DNA from: Ensifer adhaerens
GTDB lineage: Bacteria; Pseudomonadota; Alphaproteobacteria; Rhizobiales; Rhizobiaceae
DNA: 64,000 nt
Assembly (NCBI RefSeq): GCF_001270265.1
Contig: NZ_LGAP01000015.1
Coordinates: forward strand, 62,001 to 126,000
Direction: 5' to 3'
Positions 36,058 through 45,203 of the stretch are shown in pieces. How positions within the stretch are numbered: position 1 is the first letter of the stretch; every line of letters starts with the position of its first letter. Under the pieces are notes generated by a model, which was not told where the DNA came from, searched no databases, and saw only the letters and a list, made by a program, of their open reading frames with translations. The position numbers and the translations under genes are program-made.

Positions 36058-36095
36058 AACAAAGCCCGGCGGGATGGTTCCCGCCGGGCTTTGTT
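36058..36095. terminator. Bidirectional terminator after ohr
   Basis: AACAAAGCCCGGCGGG (36058-36073) and CCCGCCGGGCTTTGTT (36080-36095) form a perfect 16-base stem with an ATGGTT loop. The outer AAA/TTT pairs provide T tracts on both strands. It can end ohr transcription and that of the gene arriving from the right. Confidence 0.85.
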
Positions 36096-36230
36096 GTATG
36101 CCTTGATGCTCAGATCCTCGCGTCATTGACGGCGAGATGGAGCGCTATCCGATGCAGGCACGCCCTGATCCGGCGGACCAGGGCGTTCAGAAATCGTCAT
36201 TCGTATAGTCTTGGCGGACAGCGTCCGCGA

Positions 36231-37793
36231 CTAGCGCCTGCTGAGGCTGCCGAGGATGCCGCGAACCAAAGCGCGACCAACCTGGGTCGCAACGGTGCGG
36301 GCAACCGATTTCATCGCCGCTTCCACCACGGTCTCCCGTTGATATCCGGAGGAACGCGGACGGGCCTGCTTTCCGGCAGGCGCCGCCGGCTCGTCGTCGC
36401 CGAAGCCCGGAAGCGTCCAGCGGCTACCGCCGGTATTGGCTTCCACCGGTTCCTGCTCGGCCTGCTGCTGCGCTTCCGCCGCTTTCTTCGCCCGTGCCGT
36501 CAGCATTTCATAGGCCGATTCACGGTCGAAATCTTCGTCGTACTGGCCACGAACGGGACTGACATCCATGACCTTCTGCCGCTCGTCCGCCGTCAGCGGG
36601 CCGACGCGGGACTGCGGCGGTCGCACCAAGGTGCGCTCCACCATCGTCGGCGCGCCCTTGCCTTCGAGGGTGGAGACCAGGGCCTCGCCGGTGCCGAGAT
36701 TGGTGATGACCGTCGCGCAGTCGAACTCCGGGTTCGGACGGAAGGTGTCGGCGGCGGTCTTCACCGCCTTCTGGTCGCGCGGCGTATAGGCGCGCAGCGC
36801 ATGTTGGACGCGGTTGCCGAGCTGGCCGAGGATCGTTTCCGGTACGTCGAGCGGGTTTTGTGTCACGAAATAGACGCCGACGCCCTTGGAGCGGATGAGG
36901 CGCACGACCTGTTCGACGCGCTCGGTCAGCACTTTTGGCGCATCGTTGAACAGCAGATGCGCTTCGTCGAAGAAGAACACCAGCTTCGGCTTTTCGGGAT
37001 CGCCGACTTCGGGCAGCTCCTCGAACAGCTCGGACAGCAGCCAGAGCAGGAAGGTCGCGTAGAGGCGCGGGTTCATCATCAGCTTGTCGGCGGCAAGCAC
37101 CGAGATCGCGCCGCGCCCGTCATTGGTCGTGCGCATGATGTCGGTGATCTTCAGCGCCGGTTCGCCGAAGAAATGTTCGGCGCCCTGCTGTTCCAAGATC
37201 AGCAGTTCGCGCTGGATCGAGCCGACCGAGGCCTTGGAGATAAAGCCGAACTGGTTGGAAAGCTGGGTGGCGTTCTCGCCCATGTAGTTGAGCAGCGCCT
37301 GCAGGTCCTTCAGATCGAGCAGCGGCAGGCCGCCCTGGTCGGCGATCTTGAAGGCGATGTTGAGCACGCCTTCCTGGGCATCCGTCGCGTTCATCAGTCG
37401 CGACAGGAGGAGGGGACCCATTTCCGACATGGTGGTGCGGACGCGGTGGCCCTTTTCCCCGTAGAGATCCCAGAAGATCACGGGAAATTCCTGGAACTCG
37501 TACGGATTGGTCGGCAGGCCGATCTGTTCGGCGCGCTTGAGGATGAAGTCCTTGGTCTCGCCGATCGCGCCGATGCCCGAGAGGTCGCCCTTGACGTCGG
37601 CGCAGAACACCGGGACGCCGGCGTTCGCAAACCCTTCGGCGAGGATCTGCAGGGTGATGGTTTTGCCGGTGCCGGTGGCGCCGGTGATGAGCCCGTGGCG
37701 GTTGCCGAATTTCAGCTCGAGATATTCGCCTTTGTTGATCGAATCGTCCGGCTTGCGGCTGGCGCCGATAAAGAGCTTGCCTTCTTCCACCAT
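36231..37793 (-). CDS. HerA-like DUF853 helicase/ATPase
   Basis: A 520-residue cytoplasmic P-loop ATPase of the HerA-FtsK superfamily (DUF853). Walker A is GATGTGKT (38-45), Walker B KLVFFFDEAHLLF, and the sensor region includes FVTQNPLDVPETILGQLGNRVQHALRAYTPRDQKAV. The C-terminal 120 residues are low-complexity (EAQQQAEQEPVE, PAAPAGKQARP) before a hydrophobic-basic tail. Function is unsettled; homologues are near-universal in alphaproteobacteria. No partner gene such as nurA is adjacent. The ATG at 37793 begins the family-typical MVEEGKLFIG. Confidence 0.9.
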   Translation of the reverse strand: MVEEGKLFIGASRKPDDSINKGEYLELKFGNRHGLITGATGTGKTITLQILAEGFANAGVPVFCADVKGDLSGIGAIGETKDFILKRAEQIGLPTNPYEFQEFPVIFWDLYGEKGHRVRTTMSEMGPLLLSRLMNATDAQEGVLNIAFKIADQGGLPLLDLKDLQALLNYMGENATQLSNQFGFISKASVGSIQRELLILEQQGAEHFFGEPALKITDIMRTTNDGRGAISVLAADKLMMNPRLYATFLLWLLSELFEELPEVGDPEKPKLVFFFDEAHLLFNDAPKVLTERVEQVVRLIRSKGVGVYFVTQNPLDVPETILGQLGNRVQHALRAYTPRDQKAVKTAADTFRPNPEFDCATVITNLGTGEALVSTLEGKGAPTMVERTLVRPPQSRVGPLTADERQKVMDVSPVRGQYDEDFDRESAYEMLTARAKKAAEAQQQAEQEPVEANTGGSRWTLPGFGDDEPAAPAGKQARPRSSGYQRETVVEAAMKSVARTVATQVGRALVRGILGSLSRR

Positions 37794-38115
37794 GTGGGCT
37801 TCATCTCCGTTTCATCAATGAAAGCGGGCGGTTCGCGACTTGTCTGCCGGGGCCCGTCATCGAAATGTGGCTCGACCCTGTTATAGGCGGTGCCGCTCCA
37901 CCCGGCAACAAGGCGATTGTGGCGTGCAACCGCGAAACATGTCCCTTCAGCCGGGGGCCGATCGGTCGCATTGCCAACCGGTCACGACCGTGAAACGATT
38001 GTTCTGAGCTGTGGAATTGCTTTGCTGCGAGACGCGCTACGGGCTGCCCGAAAGCTGGTGGATTGCTCGGCATTCCATCCATAGTCGCTTGTTATTTCGC
38101 AAGCGATCATTTACC
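37794..38115. other. Intergenic region, no gene seen
   Basis: About 320 bases between the leftward ATPase gene and the rightward DUF2267-like gene. No frame of this stretch looks coding and no strong hairpin is present. The bases just before 38116 are AT-richer and probably hold the promoter of the rightward gene. Confidence 0.4.
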
Positions 38116-38131
38116 TTGACGTCAACGTCAA
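38116..38131. promoter_or_regulatory. Inverted repeat upstream of the DUF2267-like gene
   Basis: TTGACGT-CA-ACGTCAA has perfect 7-base arms and a 2-base spacer, 21 bases before the next start codon. It resembles ACGT-centred sites of some MerR-type regulators such as LiuR. No regulator is encoded nearby. Confidence 0.6.
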
Positions 38132-38152
38132 AATTCAACGAGGGAGTTTTCC

Positions 38153-38545
38153 ATGAATGAACTGGTCACGCGCGTAGCGGAGAATGTTGGCCTTGAGCCT
38201 GCGACGGCTGAGAAGGCTGTCGGCATGATCCTCGGCTTTCTGCAGCGCGAAGCGGCCGACGGCCCGGTTGCCCAGATGATCGAATCGATCCCGGGCGCAA
38301 CCGACCTGATCGCACAGTATAACGGCGAGGGCACGGGCGGCGGCGGTCTGCTCGGCGGCCTGATGTCGGCGATCGGCGGCGGCGGTGTCATGGCGCTCGG
38401 CCAGCAGCTGATGAGCCAGGGCCTTGGCATGGGCGAGATCACCTCGCTCGCCAAGGAAACCATCGCTTTCGCCAAGGAAAAGGCTGGCGCCGACGTGGTC
38501 GACGAAGTCGTCGCCTCGGTCCCGGGCCTCAGCCAGTTCGTCTGA
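38153..38545 (+). CDS. DUF2267/DUF2780-like small protein
   Basis: A 130-residue protein. The N-terminal helical segment MNELVTRVAENVGLEPATAE is typical of DUF2267-like proteins. A central Gly-rich stretch (GEGTGGGGLLGGLMSAIGGG) links it to a C-terminal helix-rich half (EITSLAKETIAFAKEKAGAD). GGGAG precedes the ATG with seven-base spacing. There is no signal peptide. Function is unknown. A strong terminator follows, so the gene is monocistronic. Confidence 0.75.
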   Translation: MNELVTRVAENVGLEPATAEKAVGMILGFLQREAADGPVAQMIESIPGATDLIAQYNGEGTGGGGLLGGLMSAIGGGGVMALGQQLMSQGLGMGEITSLAKETIAFAKEKAGADVVDEVVASVPGLSQFV

Positions 38546-38566
38546 TCGCTTTCGGACGCGTTTAAA

Positions 38567-38603
38567 GAAAAACCCACCGGCGCTCGTGCCCGGTGGGTTT
38601 TTT
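38567..38603 (+). terminator. Intrinsic terminator
   Basis: AAAACCCACCGG pairs with CCGGTGGGTTTT around a CGCTCGTG-type loop, with a T6 tract on the plus strand. Confidence 0.9.
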
Positions 38604-38632
38604 GTTGTCGGGGCGTCATGCCCTGGACGGCG

Positions 38633-38791
38633 CTAACCGTCCGCGCCGTGCTCCAGCCGCCGCATCGCCTCGATCTGGCTTTCCGTTTCCCGTGCGTCGG
38701 CTCGGTGAAAGGGCAGTCCTTTTGCCAGGCTCGGCACCAGCACGTCAAAGGGCAGCGTCTTGATCAGTGCCAGCGAGGCGAGATAGGCCAC
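38633..38791 (-). CDS. Possible small ORF overlapping the 3' end of the MFS gene
   Basis: A 52-codon frame starting at GTG (38791), with GGAG upstream, and running past the MFS stop codon. It contains ALIKTLPFDVLVPSLAKGLPF and a helical tail (ADARETESQIEAMRRLEHG). Codon use in this frame is more gene-like than in the last 15 codons of the MFS gene, so either this is a short real gene or the MFS gene has a shifted C terminus. I cannot decide between these. Confidence 0.35.
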   Translation of the reverse strand: MAYLASLALIKTLPFDVLVPSLAKGLPFHRADARETESQIEAMRRLEHGADG

Positions 38792-40001
38792 CCGGTCGCT
38801 GCTCCCGGGCCCTGGCGCCAAGGACGCGATCGAGGGTTGTCGAAAGCAGGATGCAGAAGAGCGCGCCCACGCCGATGAAGGCAGCACCCGACGTCCAGCC
38901 GTAAAGTTCGATCGCGGTCCCGACGGCGACGGGGCCGACGAGCTGCCCGAGATTGCTGCCTTGCATCAGCAGACCCATCGCCATCGGCGCGAGCGCCGGG
39001 CGTGGCGACAGCATCGGCACCGTCGAGATCAAGGTCGCGGGGATCAGCCCGCCGATCGCTGAAAACAGCACGCACAGTGCAAACGTCACCGTGTCACCCG
39101 ATTGCGAAAGGAAGATCCACAGGCCGGAGGCGCCCATAAGCGTGGCTGCAATGATAACGAGACGACTGCGGCCGATGCCTCGAGACAGCATGTTACCCGC
39201 CGCAAGATTGCCGATGACGTTGGCAAGCGTGATGAGGGCGCTGAGCACGCCCGCAGGTCCAAGCGAAACGTTCATGCGCGCGACGAGCAGGATCGGCAGG
39301 AAGCTGGACAGCGTGAACGACATCAGGCTGTAGAGGGCGAAAAGCGCAAAGAGCAACACCGGCCCGCGGCTTGTCAGCGTTGCGGTCGCGTCCGTGCGGA
39401 AGCCGCTGGCGGATGCGCGGGGCCCGCTCTGCGACGGTGAGACCGCTGCGATGACCGTCAACAGGCTGAGGAGCGCAATCAGGCCGTTGATCCACCAGAT
39501 CGCCTGCCAACTCGCAAACAGCGGGCCTGAGAGCATCGCGATCGCCATGCCCGCCGGCATGAAGCAGCTCCAGAGCGCAAGGACGAGATCGCGCCGCGCG
39601 GAGGCGACAATGCGCATGAGGATCGCCGGACCGGCCACGACAACGAGCAGGAAACCGAACCCCTCGAAGATGCGGGACAGGATGAGCAGCGTGAAATTCG
39701 GGCTTGCGGCACCGATCATGATGCCGAATGTGAGGATGCCCATGCCGACGCCGAGCATACGCCGGTCGCCGATCGTGGCGACCATGGCTCCGGCCGGCAT
39801 GCCGCCGACGACGCCGACGATTGCGAAGACGGAGGTCAGCCATCCAAGCCCGGTCAGGTCGAGCCCGAGGTCTGCCTGCAGCAGAGGGCCGGCGATCAGC
39901 CCCTTGCCGACCTGCATCGCTGCGACCATGCCGGCCGCAACGACTGCGGTGACTGCGATCCAGTCGGTTCTCTCCGGGGTAAAAGCGACGACCGCCGACA
40001 T
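38745..40001 (-). CDS. MFS transporter
   Basis: A 418-residue major-facilitator transporter with twelve hydrophobic helices. The first loop contains MVATIGDRRMLGVGMGIL, the MFS A-motif region, and the fold resembles the CynX/NimT-type uptake or efflux group. The ATG at 40001 shares its A with the wrbA stop codon, so the two genes are co-translated and quinone reduction and transport may be linked. The C-terminal 15 residues (GGLSRLAGTDQDAAL) look unlike a transporter tail. Substrate unknown. Confidence 0.85.
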   Translation of the reverse strand: MSAVVAFTPERTDWIAVTAVVAAGMVAAMQVGKGLIAGPLLQADLGLDLTGLGWLTSVFAIVGVVGGMPAGAMVATIGDRRMLGVGMGILTFGIMIGAASPNFTLLILSRIFEGFGFLLVVVAGPAILMRIVASARRDLVLALWSCFMPAGMAIAMLSGPLFASWQAIWWINGLIALLSLLTVIAAVSPSQSGPRASASGFRTDATATLTSRGPVLLFALFALYSLMSFTLSSFLPILLVARMNVSLGPAGVLSALITLANVIGNLAAGNMLSRGIGRSRLVIIAATLMGASGLWIFLSQSGDTVTFALCVLFSAIGGLIPATLISTVPMLSPRPALAPMAMGLLMQGSNLGQLVGPVAVGTAIELYGWTSGAAFIGVGALFCILLSTTLDRVLGARAREQRPGGLSRLAGTDQDAAL

Positions 40002-40633
40002 CAGGCCAGCTCCGCCACGCGTGCCCTGCCGGCGACCAGCGCTGATGCCAGTTCGGCGACGTGTCGGCCCTGGAATCGCGCGCCATCCAGTTCGTTGCGG
40101 CTCGGCTGCCGGTCGCCGCCCTTGCCGTCGTCGGCGAGTGTCGAGGCACCATAGGGCGAACCGCCGCTGATTTCATCCATGCGCATCTGGCCCTTGAAGC
40201 TATAGGGCAGGCCGGCGATCACCATGCCGAGATGCAGCAGCACCGTATGTGTCGCGAGGATCGTCGACTCCTGGCCGCCATGTTGGCTGCCGGTCGAGGT
40301 GAAGACGCTGCCGATTTTCCCGACCAGTGCATCCCTGGCCCAGATGCCGCCCGCCTGATCGAGAAAATTCTTCATCTGCGCGACCATGTTGCCGAAGCGC
40401 GTCGGGGTGCCGAAGATGATCGCGTCATAATCGGGCAATTCGGCAACGCTTGCGACCGGTGCATCCTGGTCGCGCTTGTAGCCGGCATTGATCGCGACAG
40501 TTTCGGGGACGATCTCCGGCACGCGTTTCAACGAAACGCTCGCACCGGTAGCGCGGGCGCCTTCGGCAACGGCTGCGGCCATCGTCTCGATGTGGCCGTA
40601 GGAGGAGTAGTAGAGCACGAGGATCTTTGTCAT
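40001..40633 (-). CDS. wrbA: NAD(P)H:quinone oxidoreductase, type IV
   Basis: A 210-residue flavodoxin-fold enzyme that reduces quinones by two electrons. The FMN loop is [22 protein letters not shown] (about 5-26), followed by [26 protein letters not shown] and [16 protein letters not shown], the three WrbA flavin-binding segments. It also has [10 protein letters not shown] near the C terminus. The start ATG at 40633 begins [11 protein letters not shown]; longer in-frame starts upstream lack homology. It forms an operon with the MFS gene and diverges from a LysR regulator. Confidence 0.93.
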   Translation of the reverse strand: MTKILVLYYSSYGHIETMAAAVAEGARATGASVSLKRVPEIVPETVAINAGYKRDQDAPVASVAELPDYDAIIFGTPTRFGNMVAQMKNFLDQAGGIWARDALVGKIGSVFTSTGSQHGGQESTILATHTVLLHLGMVIAGLPYSFKGQMRMDEISGGSPYGASTLADDGKGGDRQPSRNELDGARFQGRHVAELASALVAGRARVAELA

Positions 40634-40722
40634 TTCGGTTTCCCTTGTTCCGCTTGTGTCGGCCCGCGGCGCGTTCGCGCTGCTGATGTCAGGGAGGATG
40701 GAGGCTTTCACTGATCTGAAAA

Positions 40723-40739
40723 AGTGATATAATTTTCAT
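40723..40739. promoter_or_regulatory. LysR-type binding site between wrbA and the LysR gene
   Basis: TGAT-N9-ATCA (40723-40739) is a T-N11-A class inverted repeat, AT-rich inside, located midway between the divergent starts. It is the likely site of the adjacent LysR regulator. Confidence 0.6.
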
Positions 40740-40762
40740 CAAATTGATCTATGGAATCGATC

Positions 40763-41671
40763 ATGCTTGACGCCTTGACCCTCGACCAGATGCGGACTTT
40801 CGTGGTGGTCGCCGAGAGCGGCAGCTTCCGTTCCGGTGCGGCCCGGCTTTCGCGCGTCCAGTCTGCAGTCAGCCATGCCATCGCCAATCTGGAGGCCGGG
40901 CTCGGCGTTTCCCTGTTCGACCGCTCCGGCCATCGACCGGTGCTGACGCCCGAAGGGCAGGCTCTGCTCGCCAATGCGCGCGATATCCTGTTGCGCGTCG
41001 ATGCCATGCGTGCCCGTGCGCGCGGCCTCGGTGAGGGCATCGAGCTGGAATTGTCGCTGATCGTCGATACGCTGTTCCCGATTGCGACCGTCGGCGCGGC
41101 GTTGAAGGAGATGCGGGTGGCCTATCCCTCGGTTGCCATCAGGCTCGCGGTCTCGCCGCTCGGCGGCCCGCTCGATGGCCTGATCGAACGGCGCTTCACC
41201 CTCGGCATCATGGTCGGCGAGGATTTTCGTGATCCGGCGATCGGCCGGCAGGCACTGACGGACGTCCATTTGATCGCGGTGGTCGCCGCTCAGCATCCGC
41301 TGGGCCTGAACGCCGTCAACGGCGTGCTCGGCAGCCCGGAACTCGCCGACCATCTGCAGATCGTCCAGTCGGACCCCTCGCAGCGCTCGGAAGGTCGCGA
41401 CTTCGGCGTGCTTTCGCCGCAGACCTGCCGCGTCAGCAACCAGGACACCAAACATGCGATGATCCTGGCGGGGCTCGGGTGGGGGCGGCTGCCGCTCTGG
41501 CAGGTGGAGAGGGATCTGGCCGAGGGCCGGCTCATCCGCTTGCCGACGGCCTCGCTTGGCCGCAACAGCCAGGTCGCCGCCGAGGCCTATCTCGCGCACC
41601 GGATCGACGAGCCGCTCGGGCCGGCGGCGCGTGTTTTTGGCGATGCGCTCGCTCGGCTTTGCGGGCGCTGA
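40763..41671 (+). CDS. LysR-family regulator
   Basis: About 302 residues. The HTH (RTFVVVAESGSFRSGAARLSRVQSAVSHAIANLEAGLGVSLF) is at the N terminus; the effector domain contains NQDTKHAMILAGLGWGRLPLWQVERDL. The ATG at 40763 has GGA at a suitable distance; ATG 40751 would add four residues. It diverges from wrbA and probably controls wrbA and the MFS gene in response to a quinone or aromatic compound. Confidence 0.9.
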   Translation: MLDALTLDQMRTFVVVAESGSFRSGAARLSRVQSAVSHAIANLEAGLGVSLFDRSGHRPVLTPEGQALLANARDILLRVDAMRARARGLGEGIELELSLIVDTLFPIATVGAALKEMRVAYPSVAIRLAVSPLGGPLDGLIERRFTLGIMVGEDFRDPAIGRQALTDVHLIAVVAAQHPLGLNAVNGVLGSPELADHLQIVQSDPSQRSEGRDFGVLSPQTCRVSNQDTKHAMILAGLGWGRLPLWQVERDLAEGRLIRLPTASLGRNSQVAAEAYLAHRIDEPLGPAARVFGDALARLCGR

Positions 41672-41680
41672 CGGCCGGGC

Positions 41681-42841
41681 CTATCGCCGGCCGGCGACGG
41701 CGAATATCAGCGTGAAGACGACCAGCACCATGCCGACGCCGAGCGGGCCGGCGGTCGGGTTGATCAGCGCCATGAGAAACCCGGTGGCGCCCGATCCGGC
41801 CGCACTGCCGGCCGCATAGGCGAGCGAGAAGGCGGCACTTCCAGCCACCAGCATGCTGCCGCGATATTGCTCGCCGAGCATGGTCAGTGCCGCCGTATAG
41901 AGCGCGAAGCTGGCAGCGCCGATCAGCGCGAACAGCGCCAGCAGCAGCGGCGCCGACGTGACCAGCGGAATGGCGAGATAGCCGGTTGCCGCCACCGCAG
42001 CTGCCGAGATCGCCACCCGTCGACGGGGCAATTTGTCGAGCAAGACGCCGATGAAGGGCTGCGCCAATGCTGTTGGCACCGCGAGCACCGTCACGCTCAA
42101 CGCCGCAAAGGCCTGGGAATGGCCCGACTTGACGAAGTAGACTGGCATCGCCGAGATCGCCGCAATATCGGCAAAGCCGAACATCAGCACCATCAGGATC
42201 AGGATCGGCGCATGCCGGAAGAAGGCAAAGAGGTCGCGCGTCGACGACGGTTCCGGCCGCGTCCGCGCGCCCATGGTCAGAAGGCCGGTCAGGAAGGCGA
42301 CGAGCGCGATGTAGATCGCCAGCAGCGCAAAGCCGAGACCGCCGCTGGTGCCGAGAAGCGGGATCGCCAGCGGTCCGGCCGCAAAGCCGCCGCACATGCC
42401 GGCGCCGTATAGGCCGGAAACCCGACCGCGCAGCCGGTCCGGGCAGGCGGTGTTGAGCCAGGCCTCGCCCAGCATGAAGACCATGCTGACGAAGAAGCCG
42501 AGCGCGAAGCGGGCAACAAACCAGATCGGCAGCGAGGACGTGGCTGCAAGCGTTGCGAGGCAGAGCGAACAGCCGCAGAGGCTGGCGATGATCAGCTTGT
42601 CGACAGAGGCACGCCGCGTCAGGTGCCCGAGCAGCAGGGTCGCCGCGGCAAGGCCGGCAGCAAAGCCCATGGCATTGAGGCCGATCGTGGCGGCCGAGAC
42701 GCCGCGGCCTTCCAGCGAGAGCGAAATCAAGGGGTAGGTAAGGCCCTGTGCGACGGAAAAGGCGGTCACGCCAAGCACGACGGCAATGATGGCCGGCCAG
42801 TCCGGAGCGATGTCGCCCACCTCAACGGTTTTCGACGTCAT
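41681..42841 (-). CDS. MFS transporter, YcaD-like
   Basis: A 386-residue transporter with twelve helices. LLGHLTRRASVDKLIIASLCG is the loop 2-3 motif, FMLGEAWLNTACPDRLRGRVSGLY follows helix 4, and LLDKLPRRRVAI is the matching loop in the second half. The pattern resembles the YcaD/UPF0226 group. GGGAGG lies before the ATG at 42841. It ends 10 bases from the converging LysR gene; the aldo/keto reductase gene lies upstream on the same strand. Substrate unknown. Confidence 0.85.
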   Translation of the reverse strand: MTSKTVEVGDIAPDWPAIIAVVLGVTAFSVAQGLTYPLISLSLEGRGVSAATIGLNAMGFAAGLAAATLLLGHLTRRASVDKLIIASLCGCSLCLATLAATSSLPIWFVARFALGFFVSMVFMLGEAWLNTACPDRLRGRVSGLYGAGMCGGFAAGPLAIPLLGTSGGLGFALLAIYIALVAFLTGLLTMGARTRPEPSSTRDLFAFFRHAPILILMVLMFGFADIAAISAMPVYFVKSGHSQAFAALSVTVLAVPTALAQPFIGVLLDKLPRRRVAISAAAVAATGYLAIPLVTSAPLLLALFALIGAASFALYTAALTMLGEQYRGSMLVAGSAAFSLAYAAGSAAGSGATGFLMALINPTAGPLGVGMVLVVFTLIFAVAGRR

Positions 42842-42960
42842 CGACCCCTCCCTTCGACAGCTCGTCCCCCGGGGAGATCGGCATCGATCCCCTCGGGGAT
42901 CTGCATAGATCATCCGCCGTCGGTTTGGAACTCGACCGGCGGCGGATCGGCAAACTATTG

Positions 42961-43797
42961 TCAGGCGGCCTTGTCCCAGACCGGCGACAGGTCTTCGGGG
43001 CTGACGATGCGGCCGTCCGGACGGGCAAGCGCGTGAATCGCTGCCATCTCGCCGTCGCCAAGCGCGAAGTCGAAGATGTCGAAGTTTTCCTTCAAGCGCT
43101 CGATCGTGGCGGTCTTCGAGAGCGTGATCACGTCCTTCTGTTGCACCAGCCAGCGCAAGGTCACCTGTGCCGCCGTCTTGCCATGGCGCGCGCCGATATC
43201 CTTCAGCAGCGGATCGTTGGGGACCTTGCCGTTGGCCATGGCGTAGTAGGCGGTGATGGACATGCCGTGCTTGCGGGCGGTGCCGAGCACCCTCGTCTGG
43301 TCGAGATAGGGGTGATATTCCACCTGGTTCGTGGCGATCGGCGCGTCGCTGAGTCTTACCGCCTCTTCCATCTGCGCGGTGTTGAAGTTGCTGACGCCGA
43401 TATGGCGAACCTTGCCGGCCTTATGGACTTCGTTCAACGCGCCGATACGCTCGGCCATCGGCACGTCGCTACCGCCCGGCCAATGCAGGAGTAGCAGGTC
43501 GACGTGATCGGTCTTGAGCTTCGTCAGGCTTTCGTCGACCGAGGCGAGAAAGTCGCGATGGGCATATTTGTCGACCCAGACCTTGGTGGTGAGGAAGATG
43601 TCGGCACGCGCGATGCCCGACTGGTGAATGGCTTCGCCGACCTCGGCCTCGTTGCCGTAGATCTGGGCGGTATCAACGTGGTGGAAGCCGAGCTTCAACG
43701 CTTCCGGCAGCACGCGCAGTACGTCGGCGCCGGGCATGCGAAAGGTGCCGAAGCCGAGCGCCGGGATGTTGGCGCCGTTGGAATTGACCGAATGCAT
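42961..43797 (-). CDS. Aldo/keto reductase, DkgB-like
   Basis: A 278-residue NADPH-dependent reductase with an (alpha/beta)8 barrel. The AKR signatures GFHHVDTAQIYGNEAEVGEAI (catalytic Asp and Tyr), the LLLLHWPGG strand with the catalytic-pocket His, VRHIGVSNFN and the cofactor segment ITLSKTATIERLKENF are all present. AAGGAG precedes the ATG at 43797. It lies downstream of an MFS gene on the same strand (87 bases), likely one operon, possibly for export and reduction of an aldehyde or keto acid. Confidence 0.93.
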   Translation of the reverse strand: MHSVNSNGANIPALGFGTFRMPGADVLRVLPEALKLGFHHVDTAQIYGNEAEVGEAIHQSGIARADIFLTTKVWVDKYAHRDFLASVDESLTKLKTDHVDLLLLHWPGGSDVPMAERIGALNEVHKAGKVRHIGVSNFNTAQMEEAVRLSDAPIATNQVEYHPYLDQTRVLGTARKHGMSITAYYAMANGKVPNDPLLKDIGARHGKTAAQVTLRWLVQQKDVITLSKTATIERLKENFDIFDFALGDGEMAAIHALARPDGRIVSPEDLSPVWDKAA

Positions 43798-43884
43798 GTG
43801 GGAACTCCTTGTTTTTGCAGAGCACCCGGCCATCGGCCGGGCGGGAAAGAGACGAGGATATAGGTGGGCCTGACGGTCGCTTCT

Positions 43885-45066
43885 TCAAGCGGGTTGGCCG
43901 ACGGTTTCTGCCTTGCGGTCAAGTGCGCCGCTGAGAAGTGTGAGCAGCAGGGCGGCCAGCACGAGAACGGAACCGACGACCGGCGTCATGCCGAGGCCGA
44001 GCGGCGAGGCGACGATGACGCCGCCGAGCCAGGCGCCAACGGCAATGCCGAGGTTGAAGGCGGCAATGTTGAGCGCCGAGGCGACGTCGACGGCGCCGGG
44101 CCGATGCTGCTTGGCAAGCTGCACGACATAGAGCTGCAGGCCGGGCACGGTGGCAAAGGACAGGAAGCCAAGGCTGGCCAACGTCAACAGCGTCAGGGCT
44201 TGAGAAGTAGCCGTGAAGGTGAAGAGCACAAGGACGATGGCTTGAGCAAGGAACAGCCCAACCAGCGCCTTCACCGGATCGCTGTTGGCGATCTTGCCGC
44301 CGGCGATGTTGCCGATCGCGATCGCGACGCCGTAGAGCACCAGGATCAGGCTGACGGCGCCCTCGGAAAAGCCGGTAATTTCCTGCAGGATCGGCGCCAG
44401 GAAGGTGAAGGCGACGAAGGTGCCGCCGTAACCGAGCGCGGTCATAGCGAAGACGATCAGCAGCCGGCCGGAGCCGAGAACGCGCACCTGGTCGATCAGC
44501 CGTGCCGGCGGCGCCTTGGTCAGCGTGTTCGGCAGCAGTGCTGCAATCGCGGCAAGAGCGATGACACCAAGCCCGGTGACGGCCCAGAAAGTGGCGCGCC
44601 AGCCAAATGTCTGGCCGATCCAGGTGCCGAGCGGCACGCCGGTGACGATCGCGACCGTCAGGCCCATGAACATCATGGCGATGGCCGAGGCGCGACGGTC
44701 CTCGGGCACGAGGTCGGCAGCAATGGTCGAGCCGACGGAGAAGAAGACGCCGTGGGCGAAGGCGGAGATGACGCGGGCGATCAGCAGCGGCTCGTAGCTC
44801 GGCGACAGCGCCGCTGCGGCGTTGCCGACGATGAACAGCGCCATCAGGCCGACCAGCAGCGGCTTGCGTTCGATCCGGCCGGTAAGAGCAGTCAGGATCG
44901 GCGCGCCGAAAGTGACGCCGAGCGCGTAGACGCTGACGATGAGGCCGGCAAGCGGCAGGGTGATGTGGAGGTCGCTCGCGACTGTCGGCAGAAGGCCGAC
45001 GATGACGAATTCGGTGGTTCCGATCGCGTAGGCCGCGACCGTCAAGGCAAAGAGCGCAATGGGCAT
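43885..45066 (-). CDS. MFS transporter, AraJ/DHA1 sugar-efflux type
   Basis: A 393-residue twelve-helix transporter of the DHA1 group. The start MPIALFALTVAAYAIGTTEFVIVGLLPTVA is characteristic of AraJ/YdhP-type efflux proteins, and GRIERKPLLVGLMALFIVGN forms loop 2-3. The ATG at 45066 was chosen because it opens the first helix and follows AAGG; a longer frame extends into the divergent LysR gene and is a shadow. It is divergent from LysR and followed by the aldo/keto reductase gene. Substrate unknown; efflux of a small solute or drug is likely. Confidence 0.88.
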   Translation of the reverse strand: MPIALFALTVAAYAIGTTEFVIVGLLPTVASDLHITLPLAGLIVSVYALGVTFGAPILTALTGRIERKPLLVGLMALFIVGNAAAALSPSYEPLLIARVISAFAHGVFFSVGSTIAADLVPEDRRASAIAMMFMGLTVAIVTGVPLGTWIGQTFGWRATFWAVTGLGVIALAAIAALLPNTLTKAPPARLIDQVRVLGSGRLLIVFAMTALGYGGTFVAFTFLAPILQEITGFSEGAVSLILVLYGVAIAIGNIAGGKIANSDPVKALVGLFLAQAIVLVLFTFTATSQALTLLTLASLGFLSFATVPGLQLYVVQLAKQHRPGAVDVASALNIAAFNLGIAVGAWLGGVIVASPLGLGMTPVVGSVLVLAALLLTLLSGALDRKAETVGQPA

Positions 45067-45203
45067 GACAAGACCTTTTCCCGCCGGGTTGGGAGGGACC
45101 GGGCGTTTTGGTGTTGATGGGTTCGAGGGGAATATGAGGGTGGAGAGCTTGCGCGATAATCCGTATAATCGGACAAACGACTGTGAACTGAATTCAAAGG
45201 TGG

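Noticed and set aside
45150-45180. Possible LysR T-N11-A site in the LysR/MFS gap
   Set aside because: The repeat is weak and several equally poor candidates exist nearby.
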